A model generated the notes under the pieces. It saw only the letters and a list, made by a program, of their open reading frames with translations, had not been told where the DNA came from and ran no database searches. The position numbers and the translations under genes were made by a program. 64,000 bases of DNA from Flavicella marina (GTDB lineage Bacteria; Bacteroidota; Bacteroidia; Flavobacteriales; Flavobacteriaceae): the NCBI RefSeq assembly GCF_009193215.1, contig NZ_VYVA01000003.1, positions 372,001 to 436,000 of the forward strand. The letters run 5' to 3'. Positions 63,460 to 64,000 of the stretch are shown piece after piece (the stretch's first letter is position 1; each line of letters begins with the position of its first letter).

Positions 63460-64000
63460 ATGAAAAGAATGATGAATTTGAAAAAATATGTAGTATTGGC
63501 TGTGTTGACGTTGATGTCGACTACAACTTTTTCGCAGGCTGAATATAATATTCTTAATGCCACAAAACCTGATGAAATAGATCAAGTTCCTGAAATCTAT
63601 AAAGAAATTTCAAAGGAAAAACCAATTCCTTATGGATATGTAAATGAACGTGATATCTTATGGTCGAAAATTACTTGGGAACATATTGATTTGAATGAAA
63701 AAATGAATATGCCTATGTATTATCCGATTGATTCGGCGAATGTAAATAGCAGCAGAAAATCGTTGTTTTACACTTTGTTGAAAGGGATTAAATCAGGGAA
63801 AATTACTGAGGTTTATGATGATTCGTTTTTCAAATCGAAATTGACGATGAAAGACATCAATCAGAAATTAACACGTGTGGATACTTCGGATTATGCTTAT
63901 GAATTGTTGAATGAAGGTGAAACAGATATTAAAGATTTTGTAGATGAAGTTTCTATCAAATCAGAAGATATTGAAGCGTATAGAATTAAAGGAATGTGGT
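63460..64000 (+). CDS. gldN: type IX secretion ring protein GldN (3' end outside window)
   Basis: About 180 residues are visible before the window ends. The reading frame starts at ATG 63460, with in-frame ATGs at 63469 and 63472 as alternatives. A signal peptide (VLAVLTLMSTTTFSQ, cleavage near residue 26) is followed by the characteristic GldN/PorN segment: VPYGYVNERD-like IPYGYVNERDILWSKITWEHI near 52-72, then NMPMYYPID near 82-90 and SLFYTLLKGIKSGKITEVYDD near 101-121. GldN binds GldK in the periplasmic ring and is essential for secretion and gliding. It is the last of the gldKLMN set. Confidence 0.95.
   Translation, partial: MKRMMNLKKYVVLAVLTLMSTTTFSQAEYNILNATKPDEIDQVPEIYKEISKEKPIPYGYVNERDILWSKITWEHIDLNEKMNMPMYYPIDSANVNSSRKSLFYTLLKGIKSGKITEVYDDSFFKSKLTMKDINQKLTRVDTSDYAYELLNEGETDIKDFVDEVSIKSEDIEAYRIKGMW

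Overview
The window is chromosomal DNA from a low-GC Bacteroidota bacterium, almost certainly a marine-type member of the Flavobacteriaceae. Three things support this: the gliding/type IX secretion cluster gldK-gldL-gldM-gldN at the right end, the flavobacterial exosortase XrtF with its partner, and several promoters of the Bacteroidota form (TTG, 17-23 bp, TAnnTTTG) with little Shine-Dalgarno sequence. No rRNA, CRISPR array, insertion sequence, integrase or phage gene was seen. It is dense core-genome sequence; the longest stretch without a gene is 294 bp.

Left third (1-24370). A truncated GH113-like glycosidase gene and an outer-membrane barrel gene run leftward. Rightward is a tight seven-gene run: FAD/NAD(P) oxidoreductase, polytopic 2x[4Fe-4S] membrane protein, MORN-like secreted protein, two family-2 glycosyltransferases and a GT-C type transferase. 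A LacI regulator follows and converges on alaS across a shared terminator. Next come an M23 peptidase and a MerR regulator, then a LemA / TPM / Bax-inhibitor-1 / secreted TPM cluster. A leftward envelope-response operon follows (DUF4870, PadR, PspC, DUF2807) with a clear promoter and a direct repeat that may be the PadR operator. A DUF4442 gene is translationally coupled to a lipoprotein gene broken by a one-base frameshift. Small metabolic and hypothetical genes follow, including a 55-codon DUF4177-like gene.

Middle (23672-41904). VanX-like dipeptidase, AlkD-like HEAT protein, acyl-CoA dehydrogenase and anhydroMurNAc kinase are followed by a NhaB-type antiporter, an exbB-exbD-tonB energising operon, folC and tRNA-Val(TAC). 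Leftward come two outer-membrane proteins, the rod-shape operon mreB-mreC-mreD-mrdA-rodA, and purH.

Right third (42089-64000). XrtF and its partner are followed by a probable metal locus: a HYC_CC_PP protein, a TonB-dependent receptor and a periplasmic HMA-domain protein. A second large outer-membrane receptor-like gene, groES-groEL, and a leftward operon miaB - sigma-54 activator - lptE - TPR protein - secG come next. Diverging from miaB are topA, an arginase-fold protein that has lost half of the canonical metal ligands, and gldKLMN, where GldL/GldM form the proton-driven inner-membrane motor and GldK/GldN the periplasmic ring. Together the genes centre on building, energising and monitoring the cell envelope.

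No wholly new multi-gene defence or mobile system is evident. The most unusual items are the pseudo-ureohydrolase beside gldK, the redox/glycosyltransferase run, the metal-uptake locus, the frameshifted lipoprotein, and several candidate operators, including a possible sigma-54 promoter at groES.
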